A DNA stretch of 64,000 nucleotides from Paractinoplanes abujensis (GTDB taxonomy: Bacteria > Actinomycetota > Actinomycetes > Mycobacteriales > Micromonosporaceae): NCBI RefSeq assembly GCF_014204895.1, contig NZ_JACHMF010000001.1, positions 6,138,001-6,202,000 of the forward strand. Direction: 5' to 3'. The translations under genes and the position numbers were made by a program. Every line of letters starts with the position of its first letter. The stretch's first letter is position 1. Positions 46,016 through 54,379 of this stretch are shown here, piece after piece. The notes beneath the pieces are model-generated. The model was not told the DNA's origin, did no database searches, and saw only the letters and a program-made list of their open reading frames with translations.

Positions 46016-46033
46016 TGGAACACATGTGTTCCA
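46016..46033. promoter_or_regulatory. TetR operator, perfect 18-bp palindrome
   Basis: TGGAACACATGTGTTCCA reads identically on both strands and lies in the 55-bp gap between the TetR start and the ABC exporter start. It ends 9 bp before the exporter ATG, so a bound repressor would block the promoter or ribosome access. Confidence 0.85.
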
Positions 46034-46042
46034 CTACGAATC

Positions 46043-47764
46043 ATGCAGATTCTGCTGCGCCTCCTCCGCCCGCACTTCCGAGTTCTAGTGTTGGGGCTGG
46101 TCCTGGGCCTGATCGCCAACGCCGCCAACCTGGCCGCACCACTGGCCACCAAGCGGATCATCGACACGCTCGGCACCGGCGACGCGCTGACCGGCCCGAT
46201 CACGCTGCTGCTGGTGCTGGTGGTGATCGGCTCGGTGATCGGGCTCTGGCAGTGGATCCTGATGGGCACCCTGGCCGAGCAGGTCGTCCTCGACGCGCGG
46301 CTCTCGGTGATCCAGCGCTACTTCCGGGCCCGGCTGGCCGAGCTGACCGGCCGCCCCACCGGCGAACTGGTCACTCGGGTCACGGCCGACCCGGGCCTGC
46401 TGCACCAGGCCTCGTCGAGCATCGTCGGCCTGATCAACGCGTCCCTCGCCTTCGTCGCGACGCTGGTGCTGATGGGCACGCTCGACCTCGTGCTGCTGTT
46501 GTGCACGCTGGCCGCGGTCGCGATCGTGGGCGCGGTCATGGCCCTGTTGCTGCCGACGATCAGCAAATCGCAGAAGGCGGCGCAGGACGCGGTGGGCGAC
46601 CTCGGCGGCGAGCTCGAAGGCACGCTGCGCGCCATGCGTACGGTCAAGGCCAGCCGGGCCGAGCAGCGCCAAGGTGAGCGCATCGAGTCGGACGCGCGCC
46701 GGGCCGCGGCCTTCAACATCCGGGCGGCGCGCCGGGCGGCCTGGGTGTGGACGGTCTCCTGGAGCGGCGTCTCGCTGGCCATCATCGCGGTGCTCGGCGT
46801 GGGTGCGTGGCGGGCCGACGCCGGTCTGCTCGAGGTCAGCAGCCTGATCGCCTTCTTGCTGTACGCGTTTCAGCTGATGGGCCCGATCGGTGAGCTCACC
46901 AACAACGTGACGGCCCTGCAGTCCGGCATCGCCGCGGCCCGCCGGATCAGCGAGGTCTACGCCATGACGCCGGAGACTTCCACCCCTGCGCCCGGCTCAC
47001 GGGTCGCCGACGCGCCCGTCCTGTCCGTGCAGGGCGTGAGTCTGAACTACACGACTGACGGTCCGGCGGCCCTCGACGACGTCACCCTGACGATCCCGTC
47101 GCGCGGCCACACCGCGATCGTCGGACCGTCCGGGGCCGGCAAGACGTCGCTGTTCTCGCTGCTGCTGCGCTTCCTCGACCCCGACACGGGGGAGATCTAC
47201 CTGCACGGCCGGCCCTACCGCGCGCTCACCCACAGCGAGATCCGGGCCGAACTGGCGTACGTGGAACAGGAGGCCCCGGTGGTCCCCGGCACCATCCGCG
47301 AGAACATTCTGTTCAGCCGGCCCACAGCGTCGGACGAGGAACTGGCGGCCGTGCTGGCCCGCGTCAACCTGGCCGACAAGGTCGCCACCCTGCCGCAGGG
47401 CGTCGACACCCCGATCTCCGGCGCCGAACTCTCGGGCGGTGAACGCCAGCGCATCGCCCTGGCCCGCGCGCTGGTCCGCACCCCCGCGATCCTGCTCCTC
47501 GACGAGGCCACGGCCCAGATGGACGCCCTGACGGAGGCCGCGGTCCAATCCTCCGTACGGGACCGGGCCGCCACCGGGGCCGTCGTGACGATCGCCCACC
47601 GCCTGTCCACGGTGATCGACGCCGACCACATCATCGTCCTCGACCGCGGCCGTGTCCGCGCCACCGGAACCCACCAGGCCCTCCTCGAGTCCGACGACCT
47701 CTACCGCGGCCTGGTCGAGGCGCTGCGCATCGCCGTCCCGTCGGCGGCCGGCTCGGTCAGCTGA
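46043..47764 (+). CDS. ABC transporter, fused permease and ATPase (multidrug exporter type)
   Basis: The 573-residue protein has an ABC membrane domain (residues 1 to about 310, six segments, with RPTGELVTRVTADPGLLHQA, the coupling helix region) and an ATPase domain with Walker A GPSGAGKTS near 370, signature [15 protein letters not shown] near 468, and Walker B PAILLLDEATAQMD near 488. A half-transporter that would work as a homodimer, of the MsbA/LmrA type. ATG at 46043; longer in-frame extensions cross the operator. Likely repressed by the divergent TetR. It overlaps the convergent DUF899 gene by 8 bp. Confidence 0.92.
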   Translation: MQILLRLLRPHFRVLVLGLVLGLIANAANLAAPLATKRIIDTLGTGDALTGPITLLLVLVVIGSVIGLWQWILMGTLAEQVVLDARLSVIQRYFRARLAELTGRPTGELVTRVTADPGLLHQASSSIVGLINASLAFVATLVLMGTLDLVLLLCTLAAVAIVGAVMALLLPTISKSQKAAQDAVGDLGGELEGTLRAMRTVKASRAEQRQGERIESDARRAAAFNIRAARRAAWVWTVSWSGVSLAIIAVLGVGAWRADAGLLEVSSLIAFLLYAFQLMGPIGELTNNVTALQSGIAAARRISEVYAMTPETSTPAPGSRVADAPVLSVQGVSLNYTTDGPAALDDVTLTIPSRGHTAIVGPSGAGKTSLFSLLLRFLDPDTGEIYLHGRPYRALTHSEIRAELAYVEQEAPVVPGTIRENILFSRPTASDEELAAVLARVNLADKVATLPQGVDTPISGAELSGGERQRIALARALVRTPAILLLDEATAQMDALTEAAVQSSVRDRAATGAVVTIAHRLSTVIDADHIIVLDRGRVRATGTHQALLESDDLYRGLVEALRIAVPSAAGSVS

Positions 47765-48515
47765 AGTCCGGAACCGGGCCGCGCCGCGTTTCGGGGCGGC
47801 CTTTCGGCTCCTCCCATTCCTCTTGGCGGCCGAGGGCGGTCATGTCGAGGATCCCGTACGCCCCACCGGTCTGCTCGGTCCCTCGCCCGTAGGTCGAGTA
47901 GGTGTGGAAGACGTCGTCACCGCTGCGCAGAAAGCAGCTCATTCCCGGCTGCTCCATCGGCTGCTCGTCCTCGTTCAGCATCCACTCGAACCCGGCCGCC
48001 CGCAGCTCCTCCGGTCCCCGATAGTTGAACTGAACCGGCGCCTTCGCAGCGTCGATCGTGACATTGAAGTCGTAGTTGAACTCCGACCCGAACGACGAGA
48101 ACATCGGAACGCTCCAGCCCCGCTTCTTCCCGTACGCCGTCAGCTTGCCCCACGGCGCCCTGGCGATCACGGCGTACGTGGTGCCGCGGGCCCGCAAGTG
48201 CCGGAGCAGCCCCTCGGAAAGCTCATCCACTGCGGCCGTACAGCTGCCGCAGCCTTCCGCCCAGTCCGGGTGGAACATGAAGTGCTGGACAACCAGCTGC
48301 CGCTGCCCTTGAAACAGGTCGGTCAGTGTCACGGACCCGTCGGGCCCCTCGAACCGGTAGTCCTTGTCCACCCTGACCATGGGCAGCATCCGCCGGGCGG
48401 TGTTCAGTTCGTCCTTGGCCCGGAGCGCTTGTTTCTCCTTGGCCAGCAGTTCCCTCCGAGCCGGCAACCACTCGTCGCGCGACACCACCGCGGGCAAAGC
48501 ATGCGTCTCATCCAT
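47757..48515 (-). CDS. DUF899 family thioredoxin-like protein
   Basis: The 252-residue protein matches DUF899: SRDEWLPARRELLAKEKQALRAKDEL at the start, RMLPMVRVDKDYRFEGPDGSVTLTDLF, then the thioredoxin-like core VVQHFMFHPDWAEGCGSCTAAVDEL, with Cys pair GCGSC as possible redox site, and FHTYSTYGRGTE near the end. The fold is like a redox protein; function of the family is unknown. ATG at 48515 chosen because the family begins there. Confidence 0.88.
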   Translation of the reverse strand: MDETHALPAVVSRDEWLPARRELLAKEKQALRAKDELNTARRMLPMVRVDKDYRFEGPDGSVTLTDLFQGQRQLVVQHFMFHPDWAEGCGSCTAAVDELSEGLLRHLRARGTTYAVIARAPWGKLTAYGKKRGWSVPMFSSFGSEFNYDFNVTIDAAKAPVQFNYRGPEELRAAGFEWMLNEDEQPMEQPGMSCFLRSGDDVFHTYSTYGRGTEQTGGAYGILDMTALGRQEEWEEPKGRPETRRGPVPDFS

Positions 48516-48637
48516 GCCGACACGTCGAACCTGGTTCCCGGATTTTGCGCCGCGCTCGGTACGGGGTCGTGGGAGCGCGACCAATCGGATAGCTTCAGCA
48601 GCGATCGGCTTTGCGGGTTCACGGCCTGAGGAGGCTC

Positions 48638-51400
48638 ATGGCGTCCGGGGATCGGCTGGCCGTTGCGGCGCTGGTGGGTGGGGTGCGGCAGCGGGCCTGG
48701 ACGGCGTTGACGCTGTGCGCGTTTCTCGTGCTGGCGGCGGCCGCGGCGGCCGGGCCGATGTTTGCCGAGGCGTCCGACAACGCGGCTTTCGAGGTGCGGC
48801 GCGAGCAGATTCCGGCCACGGCCCGGCAGAACGACGCGGCTGTCGTGCGGCTGTCGGCGAACGTGGGGCCGGACAGCCTCGACCAGCAGAAGGTCATCGA
48901 GGATCTGCGCACTGTGGACGGCCTGACCGAGCCCGACCTGACGGGCGGGTCGATCGGGGCCGAGCTGGCCAAGCCGAGGTTCTGGGGTTCTACGGTCAGT
49001 GCGCACGGCAGGACCGAGCGCGGGCGGCTGTTCGCCGTGGGTAGTCCGGCCGAGGAGCTCGTCGCGGTCGGTAAGGCGGTTGGCGACAACGGTGTGTGGC
49101 TGCCGCAGCCCATGGCCGAGGAGTTGGGTGCGCGGCCGGGTGACGAGATCGTGCTGGCTGTGGTGGTCGGCAACCGTGGGGAGCCGAAACGGGCGACGGC
49201 GACCGTCAGCGGTGTCTACGCGGTCGACCGGGGCGGGCGGTTGCCGGCCGATCCGCGGGGTAGCACGAAGTGGGCCTTGCGCACCGGCGACACTCCCGGC
49301 GACACCGAATACCGCACTCTGCCGGCGTACCTGCTGGTCGGCAACGTGGCGACTGTCGAGCGCCTGGCCAAGTCCGTGGACGATCAGATCTTGTGGGCGG
49401 TCGAGGCCGCGCTGAAGCCGGGGGTCACGCTCAGCGAGGCCGAGCGCACCGCCGCGCAGATCGACTACAAGCGGCGCTATTACGCGACCGTGCGGCCGTC
49501 CGACGGCGACGATCCGCTGGCCCTCAACTTCGCCAGTGGGATCGGCCGGATCGTCGCGACCGCGCAGGCCACGACCGGGACGGTGCGGCAGCGCACCCGG
49601 CCCGTGGAGTGGGCGGCGATCGGCGTCGGGCTGGCCTCGGTGCTGGCCGTGGCGTTGTTGTCGGCGCGCCGCCGCGAGCGGGAGCTGCGCCACACCGCCG
49701 CCGTCGGCATGTCGCCGATCTCCGTGGGTGGCCTCTGGCTGCTCGAGAACCTGCTGCCCGCGGCGGCCGGGGCGGGGCTGGGCTGGCTCGTCGCCTGGCA
49801 GCTGGTCGAGCGGTTGGGGCCGCCGGGCACGATCGGCGAGTCGCTGGAACCGGCGGCGGTGACCGCGGCGGGCGCGGCCGGGGCCGGGGTGCTTCTGGTG
49901 GCGGTCGTGGGTGCGGCCGCGGCGGCCCGGCGGGTGCGGCCGGCTCCGCCCGCCATGGCGAAGCGCCCCATCCCGTGGGGTCCGATCCTGATCATTGTGG
50001 CGCTGGTCGCCGCGGCGGGGCTGTCCCAGGCCGACGGCGTACGCGGGGTCGATCTGCTCGTTCCGCTGCTGGTGCTCGTCGCGGCCGGGGTGTTCGCCGG
50101 CTGGCTGCCCACCCTGCTCCGCGGCGGCGGCAAGATCCCGTCCGCGCCCTCGCGGGTGGTCGTGTGGCTGGCCCGCCGGCGGCTCGAGTCGGGCGGCACC
50201 GAGCGGCGGCTGGCCGTTCTGGTGGTGACCGCCGGGCTGGGCATGTTGCTCTTCGCGCTGTCCGCCCTGCACTCCACGGAGTTGTCGGCCGACGACCGGA
50301 TCGCCGTGGCCGCCGGGGCCGAGGCGGTCGCCAAGGTGAACGGGTCGTGGGAGCTGGACGACCAGGCGCCGACCGCACCTCCGGAGATCCCGAACCGGGT
50401 GGCGCCGAAAGGGCTGGTCCCCGGCGTACGGGTGCCGCCTCTGCCGCCGGACAGCACGGCGGTGTGGCGTACGGACGTCACCACGCCACTCGACGACGGC
50501 CAGCGCGACCTGCTGGTCATCGACCCCGCGCGCTTCCGGGACGTCGCCTTGTGGGGCAACGGACCCGATCTGGCCGCGGCCCGCGCCGCCGTGGCCGCGC
50601 TGGCCGCCCAGCCCGCCGACGTGGACGGCATGCCCCGCGCGATCGTCGTGGCCGATCCCTCGACCGCTGACGTCCCCCTCGTACGGGTGACGCTGGGTTT
50701 CAACGCCGAGAACCTGATGATTGCGGAGCGGGTGAACGCCTTCCCCGGCATGCGCGGGCGGCCGATGTACGTGGTGGCCGCCGACCCGATGTTCGCCCTG
50801 CTCGGCGTGGACGACCCCCGGCTGGTGCCGCGCACCGAGCTCGGCTCGCCCATGTTCGTGATCCAGACCTACCTGTGGAGTTCGGCCGGTGAGCCCGGCC
50901 TCCTGGCCGTCACCGAGCCCAAGGGCGTGCAGCCGGAACGCGTCGACACCGCGGCCCAGCTGCGCGAGGACGGCGCCTACGTCGCCACGAGCCGGGCCCG
51001 GGGCTATCAGCTCGCCATCGCCGGTTACCTGGCGTTGCTGGCGATCCTGACGCTGTGCATCTACGCCCAGCGCACCGCCGTGCTGCGCCGCCCGTCCGAC
51101 CTGATGCTGTCCCGGATCGGGCTGGGCCGCGCCCGGGTGCGCCGCGCCCGTACGGTGGAATTCGTCCTGCTGGCCGTGCTCTCCTTCGCCTTCGCCGTGG
51201 CCGGCGTGGCCGCGCTGATCCCCTTGGGCGGACGGCTGCTCGACGACCAGCCCGGTTTGCTGCCCGCGTTCTCGTTCCAGCTCACCCCGACCGGCCTCGC
51301 CATCACCGCGGGGGCTGCGGCCGTCGCCACGGTGCTGGCAGTCTTGATGACAGCGGCCCGTTCGCCCGGTCTCGAGGAGGAGGCCTACCGTGACAACTGA
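48638..51400 (+). CDS. FtsX-like ABC transporter permease
   Basis: The 920-residue protein has two permease modules each with an extracellular domain: an opening segment (VGGVRQRAWTALTLCAFLVLAAA), a central FtsX-like block (RRRERELRHTAAVGMSPISVGGLWLLENLL near residue 350), and a final block (RRPSDLMLSRIGLGRARVRRARTVEFVLLAVLSFAF near 820). ATG at 48638 follows GAGGAGG. It pairs with the ATPase gene that overlaps its end by 11 bp. Substrate unknown; lipoproteins or peptides are usual for the class. Confidence 0.85.
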   Translation: MASGDRLAVAALVGGVRQRAWTALTLCAFLVLAAAAAAGPMFAEASDNAAFEVRREQIPATARQNDAAVVRLSANVGPDSLDQQKVIEDLRTVDGLTEPDLTGGSIGAELAKPRFWGSTVSAHGRTERGRLFAVGSPAEELVAVGKAVGDNGVWLPQPMAEELGARPGDEIVLAVVVGNRGEPKRATATVSGVYAVDRGGRLPADPRGSTKWALRTGDTPGDTEYRTLPAYLLVGNVATVERLAKSVDDQILWAVEAALKPGVTLSEAERTAAQIDYKRRYYATVRPSDGDDPLALNFASGIGRIVATAQATTGTVRQRTRPVEWAAIGVGLASVLAVALLSARRRERELRHTAAVGMSPISVGGLWLLENLLPAAAGAGLGWLVAWQLVERLGPPGTIGESLEPAAVTAAGAAGAGVLLVAVVGAAAAARRVRPAPPAMAKRPIPWGPILIIVALVAAAGLSQADGVRGVDLLVPLLVLVAAGVFAGWLPTLLRGGGKIPSAPSRVVVWLARRRLESGGTERRLAVLVVTAGLGMLLFALSALHSTELSADDRIAVAAGAEAVAKVNGSWELDDQAPTAPPEIPNRVAPKGLVPGVRVPPLPPDSTAVWRTDVTTPLDDGQRDLLVIDPARFRDVALWGNGPDLAAARAAVAALAAQPADVDGMPRAIVVADPSTADVPLVRVTLGFNAENLMIAERVNAFPGMRGRPMYVVAADPMFALLGVDDPRLVPRTELGSPMFVIQTYLWSSAGEPGLLAVTEPKGVQPERVDTAAQLREDGAYVATSRARGYQLAIAGYLALLAILTLCIYAQRTAVLRRPSDLMLSRIGLGRARVRRARTVEFVLLAVLSFAFAVAGVAALIPLGGRLLDDQPGLLPAFSFQLTPTGLAITAGAAAVATVLAVLMTAARSPGLEEEAYRDN

Positions 51401-52199
51401 CCTGCTCGTGGGGCGCGAATTACTTCAGCTGTACGCCGCCCGGACCGGCCCCACCCAGGCCCTGCGCGGCGTCGACGTGTCGGTGGTGTCCGGCCGGGTC
51501 AGCGCCATCACCGGCCCGTCCGGCAGCGGCAAGTCCACGCTGCTGGCCGTGCTGGCCCTGCGCGAACGGCCCGCCGGCGGCGAGTTGCGCCATCGTGGCC
51601 GCCTGGTCTCCTCGCTGTCCCGCCGAGACCTGCAGAGGTTGCGCCGCCGCGAAATAGGCTGGGTCGCCCAACGCCCCACGCACAGCCTGTTCCCCCAGCT
51701 GGACGCGCGCGGTCAGATCACTCAGATCGCCCAGCTGCGCCGGGTCAAGGTCGACGTCGACGCCGCCCTGGCCGAGGTCTCGCTGACGTCCCGGGCCACC
51801 GCCCACCCCGGCATCATGTCCGGCGGCGAACAACAACGGCTGGCCGTGGCCGCGGCCGGCGTGGGCCCGCCGTCGCTGCTGATCGCCGACGAACCCACCG
51901 CCGAACTGGACGACGAGTCGGCGGCCCTGGTCCTGCGCCTGCTGCGCGCCCGGGCCGCCGCGGGCAGCGCGGTCGTCATCGCCACGCACGACGCCCGCGC
52001 GATCGCCGCCTCCGACACGGTCCTGCGCCTGCGCCACGGCGTCCTCTCCGGCGAACACAGCGCCGGAGAGGACCGCACGGTCGCCATCGACGGCCTGGGC
52101 CGGCTGCAGCTCCCCGAGGAGGCTCTTCCGCTGTTCCCCGACGGCCGGGCCGTGGTCACGGTCGTCGACGATCACGTCGAATTGCGCCCACCGGCATGA
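51390..52199 (+). CDS. ABC exporter ATPase (LolD/MacB-type)
   Basis: The 269-residue protein has Walker [10 protein letters not shown] near residue 43, signature MSGGEQQRLAVAAAG near 144 and Walker B PSLLIADEPTAELDDE near 163. GTG start at 51390, 11 bp inside the permease gene, with GGAGGAGG upstream. Together with the permease it forms a second FtsX-type exporter in the window. Confidence 0.92.
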   Translation: MTTDLLVGRELLQLYAARTGPTQALRGVDVSVVSGRVSAITGPSGSGKSTLLAVLALRERPAGGELRHRGRLVSSLSRRDLQRLRRREIGWVAQRPTHSLFPQLDARGQITQIAQLRRVKVDVDAALAEVSLTSRATAHPGIMSGGEQQRLAVAAAGVGPPSLLIADEPTAELDDESAALVLRLLRARAAAGSAVVIATHDARAIAASDTVLRLRHGVLSGEHSAGEDRTVAIDGLGRLQLPEEALPLFPDGRAVVTVVDDHVELRPPA

Positions 52200-52564
52200 C
52201 GGGCCACGAGGACGAAGTCATCGCGGCTTATGCCGCCGGCGAAGCCGTCGGGTCCATCGCCCGCCGCCTGGGCCTCACCGCGGACGACGTGCGCGGTGTA
52301 GTCGTGCGGGAAACGGGAACCGCCCCCAGCGGCCGCTCCTCGCTCACCCTCGTCATCGGGATTCTCCTGCTGGTGCTGGGCTTCTTCGTGCTGTGCCTGG
52401 GAGCGGCCTGGCTTACCTTCTACTCCCTGTCGGAGCAGCGCTATCCGGTGGAGTCGTGGGGACGCGGCAATTTCGCCGTCGGCCTCGGCGCTCTGGCGGC
52501 CGGGCTGGTGCCGATCACGGCCGGCGCTATCCTGCTCCACCTGACCCGCCGCGACGATCCCTAG
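52196..52564 (+). CDS. Small membrane protein with helix-turn-helix-like N-terminus
   Basis: The 122-residue protein has an N-terminal helix-turn-helix-like segment (EDEVIAAYAAGEAVGSIARRLGLTADDVRGVVV), then two membrane segments (residues about 52-77 and 92-113). I do not recognise a family. Its ATG overlaps the ATPase stop by 4 bp, so it is translated with the ABC exporter and may be a small partner or regulator of it. It is convergent with the GH18 gene. Confidence 0.65.
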   Translation: MTGHEDEVIAAYAAGEAVGSIARRLGLTADDVRGVVVRETGTAPSGRSSLTLVIGILLLVLGFFVLCLGAAWLTFYSLSEQRYPVESWGRGNFAVGLGALAAGLVPITAGAILLHLTRRDDP

Positions 52565-54174
52565 TTGGTCCGGGGCTCGCCGGGGATGGTGAAGAGCGGC
52601 TTCCACGGGTCGTCCGCGTCCACGGGGAATTCCATCGACGGAGCCTCGTCCTTCGTGGTCCATCTGGCCTCGTACGGGAGACCGCCGAACAGGACACGGT
52701 CGCCGCGGCGGTAGATCGGGCCGGCTGTCCACGGGTCGGTTACGCCGGTCACCACCGGGACGGGGCGGGGGGCCTTCTCGACCGGGCTGACCGGGCCGAT
52801 CACCGACCACGCGCTCTGGGTGCCCGCGGGCGGGGCGGCCGCCGGGTCCTGGCCCGAGTTGGCCCACTTGGCCTCGTAGACGACGCCCTTCCAGACGACC
52901 TTGTAGCCGCCCGCGTACATGGCCGTCATCCGCCAGATCGGGTACGGGCTGGTCTTGGGGTCGTCGACGGTGGCGGCCCGGTTGGGGATCTCCACCGAGT
53001 CGTAGTTGTCGCTGCCCGCGGCCTTGCCGGGCAGACCGGCGAAGACCTTGGAGAAGGCCAGCGCGTCCTGGTCGACGCCGCTGCACGTGTTGGAGTGGAC
53101 GACGACGTTGGCGAACGTGCCGCGGCAGGGGGCGTCGCGGTTGATCGACCACATGGAGACCCGGCCCAGGCCGTTGTCGACGGCGAAGCGGGCCAGACCA
53201 GCGGCGTCGTCCAGGGTGAAGCGTTCGGCGTCGACGTCGTTCTGGCCGATCATCGGGGTGGCCCCGATCCGCGACCACACCTGCGGCGACGTCAGTTTCT
53301 GGCCGAGGGGCAGGTAGAGGTCGGACAGCTGTTTGTGGGTGCCGTTGAGCGCGCTGGTGCTCAGCGCGAGCATGTCCGGCCGGGCTTCGCCGCTGTTGAA
53401 ATCCATCGTCATGACGTTCACGCCGCGCAGTGCGACGCCGCCCTCGAGCATGCCGCGCACCACACCGACGCCGTCCTCGGTCAGCCCGCTCGGCGCGACG
53501 GGCAGCGTCAGCCACACGGCGAGCGGCTTGCCGGCGGCCGCGCGTTCCTTCTGCACGGCGGCCACCGCGGTCACCCGGCGCTGCAGGGAGGCCTGGTCGG
53601 CCACGGCTGTGCCCTCGATGTCGAGGTCGAGCGTCTTCACGTCGTACCGCTTGACCAGGTCCCGGTACGCGGCGGTGAGCCGCTCCTCGTCCGTGCAGGC
53701 GACGGCCAGCTCGGAGTTGTTCAGCCCGCCCAGGCTGAGCGTGATGTCGCCGCCGGCCTGCCGTAGCTGCGCGATGCGCCGGTCGAGTTCGAGCAGGTTG
53801 CCCGCCCCGTCCAGCGTGTAGGCGCCGCCCCAGCTGGGGCTGCAGGCGTTCTTGGGGTCGGCCACCACGAAGCCCAGCGCGACGTCGTTGGCCGGGTTGG
53901 CGGTGGGGTCCTGGAACTGGAACGTCGGGGTCAGCGTGACGTCGACGTACGGCACGGCCCACGACTTCGCGGTCGGGCCCGCGGTGTTGCGCAGGTGGAT
54001 CACTCCGAGGGTGCCGCCCGCCCCGAGCAGGCCGAGGATGAGCACCAGCAGGCCCAGACGCGTCCACGACAGCCGGGCCCGCGGCTGCTCCGGTTCCTGC
54101 CAGTCCGGGTCGGCCAGGGGGTCCGCGAGCGGGTCGTAATCGGGCCGCACGGCTACGGGTGTGGCGCGGTCCAT
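52561..54174 (-). CDS. GH18-type membrane-anchored glycosyl hydrolase with two CBM5/12-like modules
   Basis: The 537-residue protein has a short cytoplasmic tail, a membrane anchor (residues about 40-60), then a GH18 barrel with the catalytic segment LDLDIEG (Asp183, Asp185, proton donor Glu187); the first Asp of DxxDxDxE is replaced by Lys. Tyr/Trp-rich segments later (VWKGVVYEAKWANSGQDP; YRRGDRVLFGGLPYEARWTT) are two carbohydrate-binding modules of the CBM5/12 kind. Chitin or poly-N-acetylglucosamine is the expected substrate. Divergent from the GT2-EAL synthase. Confidence 0.85.
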   Translation of the reverse strand: MDRATPVAVRPDYDPLADPLADPDWQEPEQPRARLSWTRLGLLVLILGLLGAGGTLGVIHLRNTAGPTAKSWAVPYVDVTLTPTFQFQDPTANPANDVALGFVVADPKNACSPSWGGAYTLDGAGNLLELDRRIAQLRQAGGDITLSLGGLNNSELAVACTDEERLTAAYRDLVKRYDVKTLDLDIEGTAVADQASLQRRVTAVAAVQKERAAAGKPLAVWLTLPVAPSGLTEDGVGVVRGMLEGGVALRGVNVMTMDFNSGEARPDMLALSTSALNGTHKQLSDLYLPLGQKLTSPQVWSRIGATPMIGQNDVDAERFTLDDAAGLARFAVDNGLGRVSMWSINRDAPCRGTFANVVVHSNTCSGVDQDALAFSKVFAGLPGKAAGSDNYDSVEIPNRAATVDDPKTSPYPIWRMTAMYAGGYKVVWKGVVYEAKWANSGQDPAAAPPAGTQSAWSVIGPVSPVEKAPRPVPVVTGVTDPWTAGPIYRRGDRVLFGGLPYEARWTTKDEAPSMEFPVDADDPWKPLFTIPGEPRTN

Positions 54175-54224
54175 GAAAGCCCTTTCGATTTTTCGAGTCG
54201 CCACACGCTGGCCTACCGGAGCCG

Positions 54225-54244
54225 CTTTCACGATCGGGTGAAAG
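54225..54244. promoter_or_regulatory. Inverted repeat between GH18 and GT2-EAL genes
   Basis: CTTTCAC-GATCGG-GTGAAAG is a perfect 7-bp inverted repeat with a 6-bp spacer, 50 bp from the GH18 start in the divergent region. It could bind a regulator shared by both genes. Confidence 0.5.
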
Positions 54245-54379
54245 GACGAGACCGGTGGGGCGCGAGGGACTGTTCTTTCGGCCGTAATCCCGACCGGCAA
54301 AGCGGGATCGGGGGTTCACAATTCCGCGGACATCGCCGCGCGGTGTCGCCGCAAATCGCACCGAAAGGCCCAGACACGC

